The notes beneath the pieces are model-generated. The model saw only the letters and a list, made by a program, of their open reading frames with translations, was not told the origin of the DNA and searched no databases. Of a stretch of 64,000 nt of DNA, positions 24,758-33,677 are shown piece after piece. This stretch comes from Chitinophaga chungangae (GTDB lineage Bacteria; Bacteroidota; Bacteroidia; Chitinophagales; Chitinophagaceae): NCBI RefSeq assembly GCF_017742215.1, contig NZ_JAGHKP010000003.1:678308-742307 (forward strand), written 5' to 3'. Position 1 is the first letter of the stretch. Each line of letters starts with the position of its first letter. The translations under genes and the position numbers were made by a program.

Positions 24758-27655
24758 CTAATTTTCCTGCAAGATCAACGCGTTCATGATCGAATAGCCG
24801 CCGTAAGACCCGCTGTTTGTCGGCGCATACATCTGGATCTTTATCACGCCGTTGGCATCCGGGCTTACATTCGTCAGGGTGACCATGTTGGCCGTATTAC
24901 CCAGCGCGTTGAGCAGCTGTTCTGTGCCGCCGTTCACTTTCCAGGAGCCGTAACGGGGAGTGGAAATGCCCGCCGTTTTGTGAGACGAGTAAAACGACAG
25001 GTTATATGTTTTTGAAGGGTTCAGTCCTTTCAGCAGCAGGTTATCGTCTCCCGAACGCAGGCTGTAATTGAACCAGAAAGCTTTGGAAACGATATCGGGC
25101 ACTACGCCGCTGTTGTCGCCGGTAACGGCGCCGTCCGTATTGTTGGCGTTGGCTCCGGCGAGCGGAGACCACAGTGTGTTGCTGCCGCCAACGTTATCCA
25201 CAGTCCACCCGGTTTCGGGGTCGGTTTTGACGATATGTTCGTTCGTTACGTTGCCGAAAACGTTGAACCATCCGGGAACCGGTGTGGAAGCGGTTTTCGA
25301 GAAATATGCACGCAGTGTTTTTTTGTTGTTGTTGTCCGGGAATACTTTCACGATAGATGTCGCGATCATGCTGTCTCCCGTAGTATTGTTCCTCCCGATT
25401 ACCCTGAAAACGAAGGTGCCATTGGTAAGCCCGGAGATATTGGCGGTAGTGCTGGTGCCGTTAGCGATGGTGGTGGTATTGGGGCCGGAAACCTGCATCC
25501 ATTGATAGGTATCGATCACCGCGCCGTTTACCGGGGTGGTGGTCAGCGAAACAGTAGACAGCAGGGTGCTGGTATCGCGGAGCACGAGGTGGGGGAATGG
25601 CGGGATGGTGCCCATTACGCCGATGTCTAACACGCCGAGGTGCGCAAAAGTGCTGGTGCCGCCTACGCGGATGTTGATATCCAGCGAGTCTACCCCGAAA
25701 ACGTTTTTGAAAACGATGGCCCTTTCATATTCGGCCGTGTCGCTAAGTGAATACCGCCCATCGAAAGATTTGGATTCGCTCCAGTCCTGCGTGCCCAGCT
25801 TGGCCTGCATGGTGCGCTGCGTGGTTCCCGCGTCCCTGCGGGCGCCCCATAGCTTGATGAAATAGGTATTGTCCTGGTGAAGCCCTTTGATCCTGAGCGT
25901 AATACCATCCGGGTTCACGCCGGAGTGGATGAACATGTTATCGTAAACGGCTTCTTTCGGATAATCGCCTACCTGCGTGGTAAAACCGTTGTAGTTGATG
26001 GCTTCGGTTGGCGGCGGCGCAACGAAGCTGCCCTGCGGCGTGCCTATGAGGCGTATGCTTACAGGCGAAGGCTCGTTGGCGGAGGTTTTCAACGCACCGA
26101 TGGCCGAGCCGTTCACAAAACCGCTTGCAGTGCCGTTGCCTGCCCAGTTGTTCCAGTACTTTCCTTCATAGTCTGGCGACACGGAAGGCCAGCCGTCCGG
26201 ATTCCCGGCTGCGTTGAGCGTAAGTGCGCCATCCCCGCCGAGGTCTATGAGAAAACGATGATCAAAATCGTCCACGCCGGGATCTTCAGACGAATTCTCG
26301 GTATCCAGCAACGCGATGTTCGAATAAGGGGACAAAGTACCATTGCGGTATTCGGCCCTCACCCTGAAATAGATCTTCCCCGGGCGCGGCCTGGCATATT
26401 GTTTTTTTACAACGTTCTGGTCCGTTTCCTCCGTAAACAATGCCCATGAGGTGCCGGTCGCGGAACTGTCGACGATGTATTTTTTAATGTCTTTTACCGG
26501 CTGGAAAAAATTCAGCCAGCGGTCGAACAAGTGGTCTGCAATAAACTGGTTGCCCGCGGCGGTAAGATGGATGCCGTCGCCCTGGTCGTATTGGGGCAGG
26601 ATAACGGCGGGATTAGCAGCGTTGGGGTCTACCACGTCGTTGAACGCTTCCACATACCTGTCCGGCCATATTCTGCGGATACTGTCTCCCAGCTGTTTCA
26701 GCATCAGCTGCTGCGAGGCGTTGTACGAAGTTCTCGGCTGCGTGGTCTGGAAAAATACCGGGATGCCCCTGGTGCTGAAAAACGTGTCGATCTTTTTCAG
26801 GTTGACGATGCTCTGGTTCACGGTGTAGCCTGCCGATGGGTCGTTGGAGGGCAGGGAAACGAATATGAAATCCGGGTTACCGGCAAGGGCGGTTTCCACG
26901 TTGCGACCCGTAATGCCGCCTTCGCTGGAAGGCAGGATATTGCCGCTGCTATAACCGGTTACTGCAAGGTTTCTCCAGCTTGGGGTGGAGGTGTTATTAC
27001 CCAGCCAGCCGGTGATCTTGTCTTCCAGGCGATTGGGGCTGGAAAGCCCGTGGCCCGCCAGGGTAGAGGACCCCAGCCCGGCGATGCGCGGCGCGATATA
27101 CAGGGTTTTTGCATTCGAGGCCCATCGCAGGGTGAAAGTGGAGTTGCCGTTGTCTCTCGCGCCCGCCACCAGCTGAAATTCCTGCGGTTCGGCAGTGCCT
27201 GGTCCACCAGGGCCGCCGGGGCCTTCCGTCATGCTAAAACTTATACCGCTGATGGCTTCGATGAATATCTGCTCGTTTTGCTCCAGGGCCGGGTAAAAAG
27301 TGATCTTTCCCGCCGCCTCGTCTATTTTCACGCCATTGGCCGTATCCCTGTATTGGAGCAGGCCGTTGCGGAGTACTTTGATGAAATATTGCCGCAGGGA
27401 ATTATGCTGAAAAATGCTGTCCCCCGCCTGCGGAAACCCGCTGCTGCCAACGGTAAATTGAACGCTGGCGCCCAGCTGCCTGAATTGTGTTTGCCCGTTC
27501 CCTGGATTGTAGAGATAACCGGGTGTTCCGGCCGTTTGGTTCTTTAACACCAGCTCGCCGTTGATCACAACGGAATCGGGAAATAATTTCAAAGCCTGAC
27601 CGGATACCGCGGTAATAATGCAGAGGCAGGGAATCAGAACGAAGATTTTCAGCAT
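24758..27655 (-). CDS. Large exported SGNH/GDSL-hydrolase multidomain protein
   Basis: 965 residues. After a signal peptide (1-20) comes an N-terminal domain (about 21-140) also encoded alone by the preceding gene, then a GPGGPGGPG linker (145-153). The SGNH hydrolase domain follows (about 185-385): GLGSSTLAGHG with the nucleophile Ser (196/197), PSND (block III, Asn271) and DGIHLTAAGN with the Asp360/His363 pair. After it comes a fibronectin-III-like segment (YFRVRAEYRNGTLSPYSN), then three beta-rich regions, including a malectin-like one (YNGFTTQVGDYPKEAVYDN) and a PKD/Ig-like one (YQWMQVSGPNTTTI). It is probably a secreted carbohydrate esterase. No type IX C-terminal sorting domain is obvious. 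Confidence 0.85.
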   Translation of the reverse strand: MLKIFVLIPCLCIITAVSGQALKLFPDSVVINGELVLKNQTAGTPGYLYNPGNGQTQFRQLGASVQFTVGSSGFPQAGDSIFQHNSLRQYFIKVLRNGLLQYRDTANGVKIDEAAGKITFYPALEQNEQIFIEAISGISFSMTEGPGGPGGPGTAEPQEFQLVAGARDNGNSTFTLRWASNAKTLYIAPRIAGLGSSTLAGHGLSSPNRLEDKITGWLGNNTSTPSWRNLAVTGYSSGNILPSSEGGITGRNVETALAGNPDFIFVSLPSNDPSAGYTVNQSIVNLKKIDTFFSTRGIPVFFQTTQPRTSYNASQQLMLKQLGDSIRRIWPDRYVEAFNDVVDPNAANPAVILPQYDQGDGIHLTAAGNQFIADHLFDRWLNFFQPVKDIKKYIVDSSATGTSWALFTEETDQNVVKKQYARPRPGKIYFRVRAEYRNGTLSPYSNIALLDTENSSEDPGVDDFDHRFLIDLGGDGALTLNAAGNPDGWPSVSPDYEGKYWNNWAGNGTASGFVNGSAIGALKTSANEPSPVSIRLIGTPQGSFVAPPPTEAINYNGFTTQVGDYPKEAVYDNMFIHSGVNPDGITLRIKGLHQDNTYFIKLWGARRDAGTTQRTMQAKLGTQDWSESKSFDGRYSLSDTAEYERAIVFKNVFGVDSLDINIRVGGTSTFAHLGVLDIGVMGTIPPFPHLVLRDTSTLLSTVSLTTTPVNGAVIDTYQWMQVSGPNTTTIANGTSTTANISGLTNGTFVFRVIGRNNTTGDSMIATSIVKVFPDNNNKKTLRAYFSKTASTPVPGWFNVFGNVTNEHIVKTDPETGWTVDNVGGSNTLWSPLAGANANNTDGAVTGDNSGVVPDIVSKAFWFNYSLRSGDDNLLLKGLNPSKTYNLSFYSSHKTAGISTPRYGSWKVNGGTEQLLNALGNTANMVTLTNVSPDANGVIKIQMYAPTNSGSYGGYSIMNALILQEN

Positions 27656-27688
27656 GTCTAATTGTGTAAATAGGTATATGGTCCCAGG

Positions 27689-28126
27689 TTAAAATTGCGT
27701 GAAGTCGCTGCGGTGCAGCGCTTCGATGTATATCCGGTCGGATGTCGCCAGCACCGGGTAAAAGGTGATCTTCCCCGTCGCCGCATCGAACTGGATGCCG
27801 GTGGTGGTATTTTCACCCTGCAGCCGCCCATTGCGCCATACTTTGACGTATTTGCCGCTAAAAAGCGCGTTGGTATAGGTATTGGCCCCAACTGCCGGGT
27901 ATCCCGTTGCCCCGGGCGCAAACTGCACTGCGTTGCCGATTCCTCTGAACAAAGTATGACCGTTGCCGGTATTGAGGAGGAACCCTTGCTGCAATTGGGA
28001 ATTATGGCGTATGGCAAGCTCCAGGCGATTCATGACCACGGAGTCGCGCGTTGCGCGGAAAGACGACTGGGCGTTCGATCGGAGCACGACGAGGGATAAC
28101 GGTATAAGGAACACAAAATATTTCAT
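27689..28126 (-). CDS. Exported stand-alone copy of the SGNH protein's N-terminal domain
   Basis: 145 residues with a signal peptide (ending RSNAQ). The mature part matches residues 21-140 of the neighbouring 965-residue protein step for step: DSVVMNRLEL vs DSVVINGELV, GFLLNTGNGHTLFRGIG vs GYLYNPGNGQTQFRQLG, YVKVWRNGRLQ vs FIKVLRNGLLQ, AATGKITFYPVL vs AAGKITFYPAL, IYIEAL vs IFIEAI. The function is unknown; it may be a small beta-sandwich for surface binding or assembly. It lies 33 nt upstream of the larger gene, so they form an operon. Confidence 0.75.
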   Translation of the reverse strand: MKYFVFLIPLSLVVLRSNAQSSFRATRDSVVMNRLELAIRHNSQLQQGFLLNTGNGHTLFRGIGNAVQFAPGATGYPAVGANTYTNALFSGKYVKVWRNGRLQGENTTTGIQFDAATGKITFYPVLATSDRIYIEALHRSDFTQF

Positions 28127-28182
28127 AGTGGGTATAACGGGTAATCAGGTCGAAAGTCGGAATAATATTTTACAATTCAAAG

Positions 28183-29433
28183 TTACTTTCTGATCCGGTT
28201 TTTTTTTAGTTCGTTGATTTTCTGGGTTATCACCGCCTTTTCCGTCTGCGTTTTAGCCAGGTCGTACGCCTTGCCGAAATGTTCCCGGGCCGTGGCATCG
28301 TCTATTCCGCTGCACAATTCCCCCAGCAGCAGCCAGTAGAAATGATCGTTCTCCATACGGAGGGCTTCCGCTTCCGCCAGCGCCTTATGTTTACCGTGTA
28401 CCTTACAGAAGGCGAACACCCGGTTGAGCGCCACGCCCGGAGCGTAGTTTACCAGCAGCAGCTGGTCGTACAGGAACAGGATCTCTTCCCATTTTTCCGG
28501 ACTGTCTTTTTTGATGCAATGCCAGTAAGCGATACGTGCCTCGAGGTGGAAAGAACTGATCTCGTCGCCTTCGGCGGACAGCCGCAGGAAATGCCGGCCC
28601 TGCCTGATCAGCTCCCCGTCCCAAAGCGATTCGTCCTGCTGGTCGTACAGCACCGGGAATCCTTCGCCGCCCCGCGCATCGAACCTCGACGCATGAAAAC
28701 ACATCAGCGCGATAAGGGCGTTGGTTTTGGGGCGGTTGGCGGGAGGGTAGGCGGTAAGTGTGAGGCCCAGGCGGAGGGCTTCCAAACAAAGGTCTTTCCG
28801 CAATATCTCGTCCTGCGTTTGCGAATAATACCCTTCGCTGAATAGGAGGTAGATGATGTGCAGAACATTGTCAAGCCGGCTGACTATCTCGTGTTCAGGG
28901 GGCAGTTCCATCCTGATATTTTCGGTGCGCAGCTTTTCTTTGGCCCTGAACAGCCGTTTGTTGATGGTTTCTTTGCTGGTGAGGAATGCCTCGGCGATCT
29001 CGTCGATGCCGAAACCGCAAAGGATGCGCAGCGCCAGCCCGATCTGCGCTTCGCTGGCGACGGCCGGGTTGCAAATGGCAAAGAGCATTTGCAGCTGGCT
29101 GTCTTTAATGTGCTGCATGGAAAAATCGAGATCTTCAGCCGGTTGTTCTTTTTCCTGCTGCGAAGAAATGGCGGGGGCCACCTTCTGGTCGAAGATCTTG
29201 TTTCTCCTGAAATGGTACAGCGTTTTTTGTTTCGCCACCAGGTACAACCAGGCGGTGGGGTTGGGCGGCAGCCCTTTCATGCCCCAGTTTTCCGCGGCTG
29301 CCAGGAAGGTTTCGCTTACGATGTCTTCCGCCGTTTCGATGTGCTCCAGGCCAAACTGACGGCTGATCACCGCCACCATTTTAGAAAACTCCTGCTGAAA
29401 CAGGCGTTTCAGCGATTCTTGTCCTTTTTCCAT
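28183..29433 (-). CDS. ECF42-type sigma factor with C-terminal TPR-like extension
   Basis: 416 residues, about twice the length of ordinary ECF factors. Region 2 is at about 10-80 (HIETAEDIVSETFLAAAENW, NPTAWLYLVAKQKTLYHFRRN) and region 4 at about 120-175 (FGIDEIAEAFLTSKETINKRLFRAKEKL). A long helical C-terminal extension (about 185-416: LHIIYLLFSEGYYS, LCLEALRLGLTL, ARIAYWHC, LLLVNYAPGVALNRVFA) is the hallmark of ECF42 (DUF6596/TPR-like). ECF42 genes are typically next to YCII/DGPF proteins and lack anti-sigma factors, exactly as here. I start at MEKGQ (29433). Confidence 0.88.
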   Translation of the reverse strand: MEKGQESLKRLFQQEFSKMVAVISRQFGLEHIETAEDIVSETFLAAAENWGMKGLPPNPTAWLYLVAKQKTLYHFRRNKIFDQKVAPAISSQQEKEQPAEDLDFSMQHIKDSQLQMLFAICNPAVASEAQIGLALRILCGFGIDEIAEAFLTSKETINKRLFRAKEKLRTENIRMELPPEHEIVSRLDNVLHIIYLLFSEGYYSQTQDEILRKDLCLEALRLGLTLTAYPPANRPKTNALIALMCFHASRFDARGGEGFPVLYDQQDESLWDGELIRQGRHFLRLSAEGDEISSFHLEARIAYWHCIKKDSPEKWEEILFLYDQLLLVNYAPGVALNRVFAFCKVHGKHKALAEAEALRMENDHFYWLLLGELCSGIDDATAREHFGKAYDLAKTQTEKAVITQKINELKKNRIRK

Positions 29434-29493
29434 ATGCTGTAATGAGGCGCGGCGGAAACGGCCCAAACGTTCCGCCGCGCCGGTTCTTTCCGG

Positions 29494-29832
29494 TTAACCG
29501 ATGATCTCGCGCACTTCCACGCTGCCGCCCTGCTCCAGCGCGGGGCAACCGTGGGCGAGGGTAGTGGCTTCGTCGAGGTTTTCGGCTTTTACCACGATGA
29601 AGCTGCCGAGGCGCTCGCGGATCTCTACGAAAGGCCCGTCGGTCACTACGCCGCCGGCTTTTAATACTTTCCCTTCCATGGCGAGACGCGGCCCGCTGCT
29701 GGCCAGCTTACCCTGGGAGGCCAAGCCGCCTGCCCATGCTTTCCATTTATTGGTCAGCGTTTCCATTTCTTTGGGCGACGCATTGCTGTAATCGTAGCTG
29801 GGCTGGCGGAATAATAATGCAAACTCTTTCAT
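29494..29832 (-). CDS. YCII/DGPF-domain protein
   Basis: 112 residues with the dimeric alpha/beta-barrel YCII fold and its DGPF motif (VVTDGPFVE). The start MKEFALLFR is preceded by an A-rich leader. The proteins are probably small enzymes or ligand sensors of unknown chemistry; their genes are the classic partner of ECF42 sigma factors. It lies 60 nt upstream of the sigma gene in the same direction, so it is presumably co-transcribed or a direct target. Confidence 0.88.
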   Translation of the reverse strand: MKEFALLFRQPSYDYSNASPKEMETLTNKWKAWAGGLASQGKLASSGPRLAMEGKVLKAGGVVTDGPFVEIRERLGSFIVVKAENLDEATTLAHGCPALEQGGSVEVREIIG

Positions 29833-29966
29833 GAATGTCAGTTTAAACAGGTGATGAATGTATGATTTACATTTCAATAATGCGCGGCAGGGAAAAAATT
29901 GGACATCCCCCGAAAAAAAATCCGGGGCAGGGTTAACGGCCGTTTTTCCGTTCGTAAATTTAAGGC

Positions 29967-30269
29967 ATGATATATATTACCCAGCTCGTTTATATCCATC
30001 CCGGCATGGAAAGTACATTCGGGGAATTTGAATCGGTGGCGCTGCCGCTGGTAGACCGGTATAACGGCAAATTGCTGCTGCGGATACGGCCGGAGGAAAA
30101 CAGCATGATCGCCGGGACGCTGGAACGGCCTTACGAAGTGCACCTGGTGAGTTTTAAAAGCGAAGCGGATTTTGAGCGGTTTAAAGCTGACCCCTCGCGG
30201 GAGGGAATGTTGCACCTGAAAGACCTGAGCGTCCGGAAAATGGTGCTGATAAGGGGCATGGCCTTGTAA
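29967..30269 (+). CDS. DUF1330-type dimeric alpha-beta barrel protein
   Basis: 100 residues with the ferredoxin-like alpha/beta-barrel pattern of DUF1330/EthD-like proteins (MIYITQLVYIHPGMESTF...VSFKSEADFERFKADPSR). The function is unknown; such proteins often bind small hydrophobic or aromatic molecules. It is divergent from the YCII/ECF42 pair and next to the AHSA1 gene, a grouping frequently seen around ECF42 regulators. Confidence 0.75.
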   Translation: MIYITQLVYIHPGMESTFGEFESVALPLVDRYNGKLLLRIRPEENSMIAGTLERPYEVHLVSFKSEADFERFKADPSREGMLHLKDLSVRKMVLIRGMAL

Positions 30270-30403
30270 CAAGGGAGAGATTTTACCTTTTGTCGTATAA
30301 CGCCTGTTTTATGTCGTATTCGCACGCTGTCGTTTTTAAAAGGCGGCCGTATGTTTGCATTATCAAATCAATCATCAATTTTAAAACAAAAAAACGCACG
30401 CAT

Positions 30404-30826
30404 ATGCAAACCTCAAACAAAACCAAAGTAACGATCGAAGCGACCATCAACGCGCCTGTTGAAAAAGTATGGCAATACTGGAACGAGCCTTCCCACATCA
30501 CCCAGTGGGCCTTTGCATCGCCCGACTGGCATGCGCCCAGCGCTGCGAACGACCTGCGTGTAGGCGGCACGTTTACCACCAGGATGGAAGCGAAAGACGG
30601 CAGTTTCGGTTTCGATTTTGCCGGCGAATACACCGAAGTGGAGCCAAACAAAGTGATCGGTTACACGATGGGCGATGGCCGCGAAGTAAGAACGGTGTTT
30701 ACGCCCGTTGGCAACGAAACGAAGATCGTATCCGTTTTCGACGCGGAAGACCAGAATCCCGTTGAAATGCAGCAGGCAGGCTGGCAGGCTATCCTGGAGA
30801 ACTTCAAGAAACACGTGGAAGCATAA
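30404..30826 (+). CDS. SRPBCC/AHSA1-family protein
   Basis: 140 residues of the START-like SRPBCC fold in its AHSA1 form: IEATINAPVEKVWQYWNEPSHITQWAFASPDWH, GGTFTTRMEAKDG, FDFAGEYTEVEPNKVIGYTM, and the C-terminal helix GWQAILENFKKHVEA. It probably binds a hydrophobic ligand; no reaction is known. The start at 30404 follows an A-rich leader. TATGTTTG at 30350-30357 fits a -7 box. A terminator lies 25 nt after the stop. Confidence 0.87.
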   Translation: MQTSNKTKVTIEATINAPVEKVWQYWNEPSHITQWAFASPDWHAPSAANDLRVGGTFTTRMEAKDGSFGFDFAGEYTEVEPNKVIGYTMGDGREVRTVFTPVGNETKIVSVFDAEDQNPVEMQQAGWQAILENFKKHVEA

Positions 30827-30850
30827 TCGCAGATATTTTTTCAGAACAGG

Positions 30851-30887
30851 AAATTTCGCCGTGGGTACCTACGCGCGAAATTTTTTG
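30851..30887 (+). terminator. Terminator after AHSA1 gene
   Basis: AAATTTCGC (30851-30859) pairs with GCGAAATTT (30875-30883), followed by TTTGTTTT. Confidence 0.75.
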
Positions 30888-30934
30888 TTTTATAAAAAAA
30901 CGTACATTCCGTTTTGTAACAAATGGAATATGTT

Positions 30935-31192
30935 ATGAAAACACCACTGGAAAAGGAAAGACAAATTCTTATCAACACGTTTGACAAGTTCGCCGATGAC
31001 TACTGGAAAACTTTAGCCGAAATTTCCAGGGCATCGGCGGTAAATCTGGAAGATGTAATCACTATTGTTTTTACATCACCCGATTTTGTGAGGTCGCCTT
31101 ACAAATTGAAAGATGGGCAACCAGTTTATACTACAAGGAAAGTATACAGGAAACGTACGCCGTTTATCCTTCAATTGTTAACCGCATTCTAG
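30935..31192 (+). CDS. Small conserved-looking protein, unknown
   Basis: 85 residues from ATG 30935 (MKTPLEK); an in-frame ATG at 30923 would add four residues, but GGA lies 9 nt before 30935. Helix-rich first half and a basic, strand-like second half (VYTTRKVYRKRTPF) suggest a winged-helix-like shape, but no family is recognised. Confidence 0.55.
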   Translation: MKTPLEKERQILINTFDKFADDYWKTLAEISRASAVNLEDVITIVFTSPDFVRSPYKLKDGQPVYTTRKVYRKRTPFILQLLTAF

Positions 31193-31239
31193 TTCGGAGA
31201 CGGATTGCTTCGTCCCTTACCGGAATTTATGATGTCAGC

Positions 31240-31536
31240 ATGAATATTTTTCACCAACCCATTGTTTGTTGTATCCTGGGCGCCGTGGCGGTGCAGCTTT
31301 TGGGTGTTATGGACGCCTGCCGCAATCCTGTAAACGAGCGGCCTGATTTTAAATCCCTCCGGTTCTATACAAAGTTTGTTGCCTCAGTGCTTATTGCCGG
31401 AATCGTAGGTTATATCTATTTTGAAGATACGAATACGTACAACCGCATCGTCTATTTCCATACCGGCGCTTCCGCGCCGTTGCTGATCCGCTCGCTGGCC
31501 GCCTCCATGCCCACGGTGGTAAGGCCGAAAGAATAA
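31240..31536 (+). CDS. Small inner-membrane protein, unknown
   Basis: 98 residues with two clear membrane helices (IVCCILGAVAVQLLGVM, about 8-24; FVASVLIAGIVGYIYF, about 46-61) and a weaker one near the C-terminus. It has no recognised family. It is 47 nt after the previous small gene and may share its transcript; it is convergent with the DUF1801 gene. Confidence 0.6.
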   Translation: MNIFHQPIVCCILGAVAVQLLGVMDACRNPVNERPDFKSLRFYTKFVASVLIAGIVGYIYFEDTNTYNRIVYFHTGASAPLLIRSLAASMPTVVRPKE

Positions 31537-31543
31537 TCCCGGC

Positions 31544-31939
31544 CTATTTTTTCTTTTTAGGCGCTTTCGCTGCATTTTCCGCGGCCTCCTTTGCCCTGAA
31601 CTTCACGATGTCGGCGATCAGGTCGTAAGGAATGGGCATGCTTTTGGGCAGCTGTACCGTGCTTTTCGACGATTCGTACGGTGAAAGCTCTTTTTTGAAT
31701 TGCTCGAAAACGGTGAAAGGAGGGGGGAAGGAGAGGCTGTAATGCGCCTTGTAAGCCGAAAAATAGATCAGGAAGCCGTTCTGTTTATAGGCAGGGATCG
31801 AATAACTGATCACTTCTTCGGCTTCCGGAACGGCTTGCTGAATGGTCTTCCGGATCTTGCCCATTACTTCCTGCTCTTCTTTGGGAAAAGTGGCGATGTA
31901 CTGGTCTACGGTCGCAGGTTTTACTTTTTCGGTGGCCAT
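31544..31939 (-). CDS. DUF1801 protein
   Basis: 131 residues with the DUF1801 (YdhG/iron-chaperone-like) core: TVDQYIATFPKEEQEVMGKIRKTI, AEEVISYSIPAYKQNGFLIYFSAYKAHYSL, and the closing YDLIADIVKFRAKE. The alanine/lysine-rich tail ends in KKKK. A role is unproven despite frataxin-like folds in the family. It is a lone gene, near other small ECF42-associated families. Confidence 0.85.
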   Translation of the reverse strand: MATEKVKPATVDQYIATFPKEEQEVMGKIRKTIQQAVPEAEEVISYSIPAYKQNGFLIYFSAYKAHYSLSFPPPFTVFEQFKKELSPYESSKSTVQLPKSMPIPYDLIADIVKFRAKEAAENAAKAPKKKK

Positions 31940-32067
31940 TGTACTCGTTTTTGTTTGTCATAAAAATAACGAAGCGGGCCGGGGTTTTTACGTGGCGGTA
32001 ACGACAAAAATAGGGGTGAAATGCGACAGGGGCACATTATTTGCATCCCAAAGGCTAAAAAGTCGTT

Positions 32068-32262
32068 ATGGAAAAAAGAATCCTCGGGATCGTATTCTCC
32101 CTGATGGGCGCGATCGGGCTGATCATGGCGGCCATCACCTTTGTAAACGGCGGAAGCGGCACCCGCAACGTCAAACTGATCGTGATCTACGCAGTGCTGG
32201 GCGCGGTATTCTTTTTTGCGGGCATGGGACTGATCAGGAATACCAAAGATAAGCCTTCCTGA
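32068..32262 (+). CDS. Two-helix small membrane protein
   Basis: 64 residues: two membrane helices (ILGIVFSLMGAIGLIMAAITF, about 5-25; LIVIYAVLGAVFFFAGMGLI, about 37-56) joined by a Gly-rich polar loop. It is a common kind of small Bacteroidetes membrane protein with no assigned function. Confidence 0.6.
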   Translation: MEKRILGIVFSLMGAIGLIMAAITFVNGGSGTRNVKLIVIYAVLGAVFFFAGMGLIRNTKDKPS

Positions 32263-32359
32263 AGCCGGGTTGTGGTGTTTTTTACCCAGCAGGTGTTTGC
32301 CCGGTAACAGTTAATTAAACTAATTGCCGTAATTTTCCGCCCTAAACCCAATTTTTCAG

Positions 32360-32836
32360 ATGAGAAACCTGCTTGTATTCCTGGCATCCTGCTTTGCCAT
32401 TTTCTATTTTACGGCCTGCAAACAAACGCAGAAGACCGCTTCCGGCGGCGAAGGACTGGAAACCGTGATGTCCGTGCCCGCATCGGTGCCCGCCGGCGCC
32501 CCGGTAATGCTGACCTTTACGGTGTACAACCATGCCGCGAAAGACACCCAGTTCTGCAAATGGCATACGCCCTTCGAAGGTTTCATCAGCACCTTCCTCG
32601 ACATCAAAGATGCGGCCGGTACGCAAGTGCAGTACCGCGGCGCAATGGCGAAAAGGGTGATGCCCCCGCCGGCCGAAGCATATATCAAAGTACCCGCCGG
32701 AGACAGCGTGTCGGTAACTGTAGACCTTCTCAAAGGTTACGACCTCACCAAACCAGGCCAGTACAAGGCCGTGTACCAGGGCGGGGGCATGAGCGGACTG
32801 GAGAAAGTGAACGAGATCAGCTTTTCGGTACAATAA
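32360..32836 (+). CDS. Ig-like lipoprotein resembling metalloprotease-prodomain fold
   Basis: 158 residues; signal peptide with lipobox FYFTAC (Cys20). The mature domain has the pattern seen in the N-terminal Ig-like part of peptidyl-Lys metalloendopeptidases and related stand-alone proteins: FTVYNHAAKDTQFCKWHTPF, FLDIKDAAGTQVQYRGAMAKR, YIKVPAGDSVSVTVDL. No protease domain is attached. The function is unknown; an inhibitor or binding role is possible. Confidence 0.65.
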   Translation: MRNLLVFLASCFAIFYFTACKQTQKTASGGEGLETVMSVPASVPAGAPVMLTFTVYNHAAKDTQFCKWHTPFEGFISTFLDIKDAAGTQVQYRGAMAKRVMPPPAEAYIKVPAGDSVSVTVDLLKGYDLTKPGQYKAVYQGGGMSGLEKVNEISFSVQ

Positions 32837-32858
32837 ACAACCCGATTTTATAGAATGG

Positions 32859-32896
32859 CAGGGGATGGAACATGTTTCATCCCCTGTTCGTTTTTT
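32859..32896. terminator. Terminator between convergent genes
   Basis: CAGGGGATG (32859-32867) pairs with CATCCCCTG (32878-32886); TTCGTTTTTTA follows on the plus strand. It serves the upstream lipoprotein gene and overlaps the end of the minus-strand hydroxylase gene. Confidence 0.8.
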
Positions 32897-33677
32897 ATGC
32901 ACCCTGCTCCGTATAGCTGTTCCCGTTAGGCAGCCGGTGCGTCTCGAAACGGTCTTCGTAATCTTTCCGGATAGTTCCTGTCCAGCGGTCCCACCAAAGG
33001 AAATACAGCCCGTAGTTGCCTTTAAAATACTGGTGGTGCTGGTTGTGGTTGAAGGAAGTGTTGATCCATTTGCCGAACCAGTGCCGGGCAAACCAGCGGG
33101 GGTACAATTCCCAGCCAAGGTGGCCGTAAACGTTATAGACCATCATCACCGCGAAGAACACGACCAGGTGCATCCGCGTAAGCGGCATCAGGAACAGCAG
33201 CACCGGGAAAATCCCGATTTCCACGAAAGCTTCCAGGGGGTGAAACGAAAACGCCGCCCAGGGCGAAGGGTTTACCGATAAATGATGCACCTTATGAAAC
33301 CAGGGGAACACCCGGGGATGATGCATAAGCCGGTGTGTCCAGTAAAACCAGGCATCGTGTACAATGAACATTAAGGGAAAGGCGGCGAAATACCAGAGGG
33401 CGCCGTGCATGGCCGCGTCTTTATAATATTGTGTGTATTGCCTGAGAGGGCTGTACAGGATCAGCACGGGCACCGCCGAAAATATGAGGATCGTAATGCA
33501 GGAATAAAGGATCTCACGGCGGTAATCCTTATTTTTGGGCATCCGCCGCTGGATCTTTTTGAAAAATAAAACACGTCGGAATACGAGGTACCATATCAGG
33601 AAAGCGAGGCCAGCGATCACGAAATAACGCAACGCGACCATCCAAAAAACAGGCAGCCAATTGTCCAGCCAAATCAT
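32895..33677 (-). CDS. Sterol desaturase / fatty acid hydroxylase family membrane enzyme
   Basis: 260 residues with four or more membrane helices and the di-iron histidine clusters of the superfamily: HDAWFYWTHRLMHH (107-120), HKVHH (128-132) and NHNQHH (210-215), with a further His at 146. These enzymes hydroxylate or desaturate lipid substrates at the inner membrane using a di-iron centre. Bacterial members act on sterols, carotenoids, or sphingolipid or fatty acyl chains; the substrate here is not determined. It is a lone gene. Confidence 0.9.
   Translation of the reverse strand: MIWLDNWLPVFWMVALRYFVIAGLAFLIWYLVFRRVLFFKKIQRRMPKNKDYRREILYSCITILIFSAVPVLILYSPLRQYTQYYKDAAMHGALWYFAAFPLMFIVHDAWFYWTHRLMHHPRVFPWFHKVHHLSVNPSPWAAFSFHPLEAFVEIGIFPVLLFLMPLTRMHLVVFFAVMMVYNVYGHLGWELYPRWFARHWFGKWINTSFNHNQHHQYFKGNYGLYFLWWDRWTGTIRKDYEDRFETHRLPNGNSYTEQGA

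Noticed and set aside
26531-27547. 338-codon plus-strand open frame inside the SGNH hydrolase gene
   Set aside because: It is antisense to clear SGNH motifs on the minus strand; its composition is shadow-like and it has no start context.
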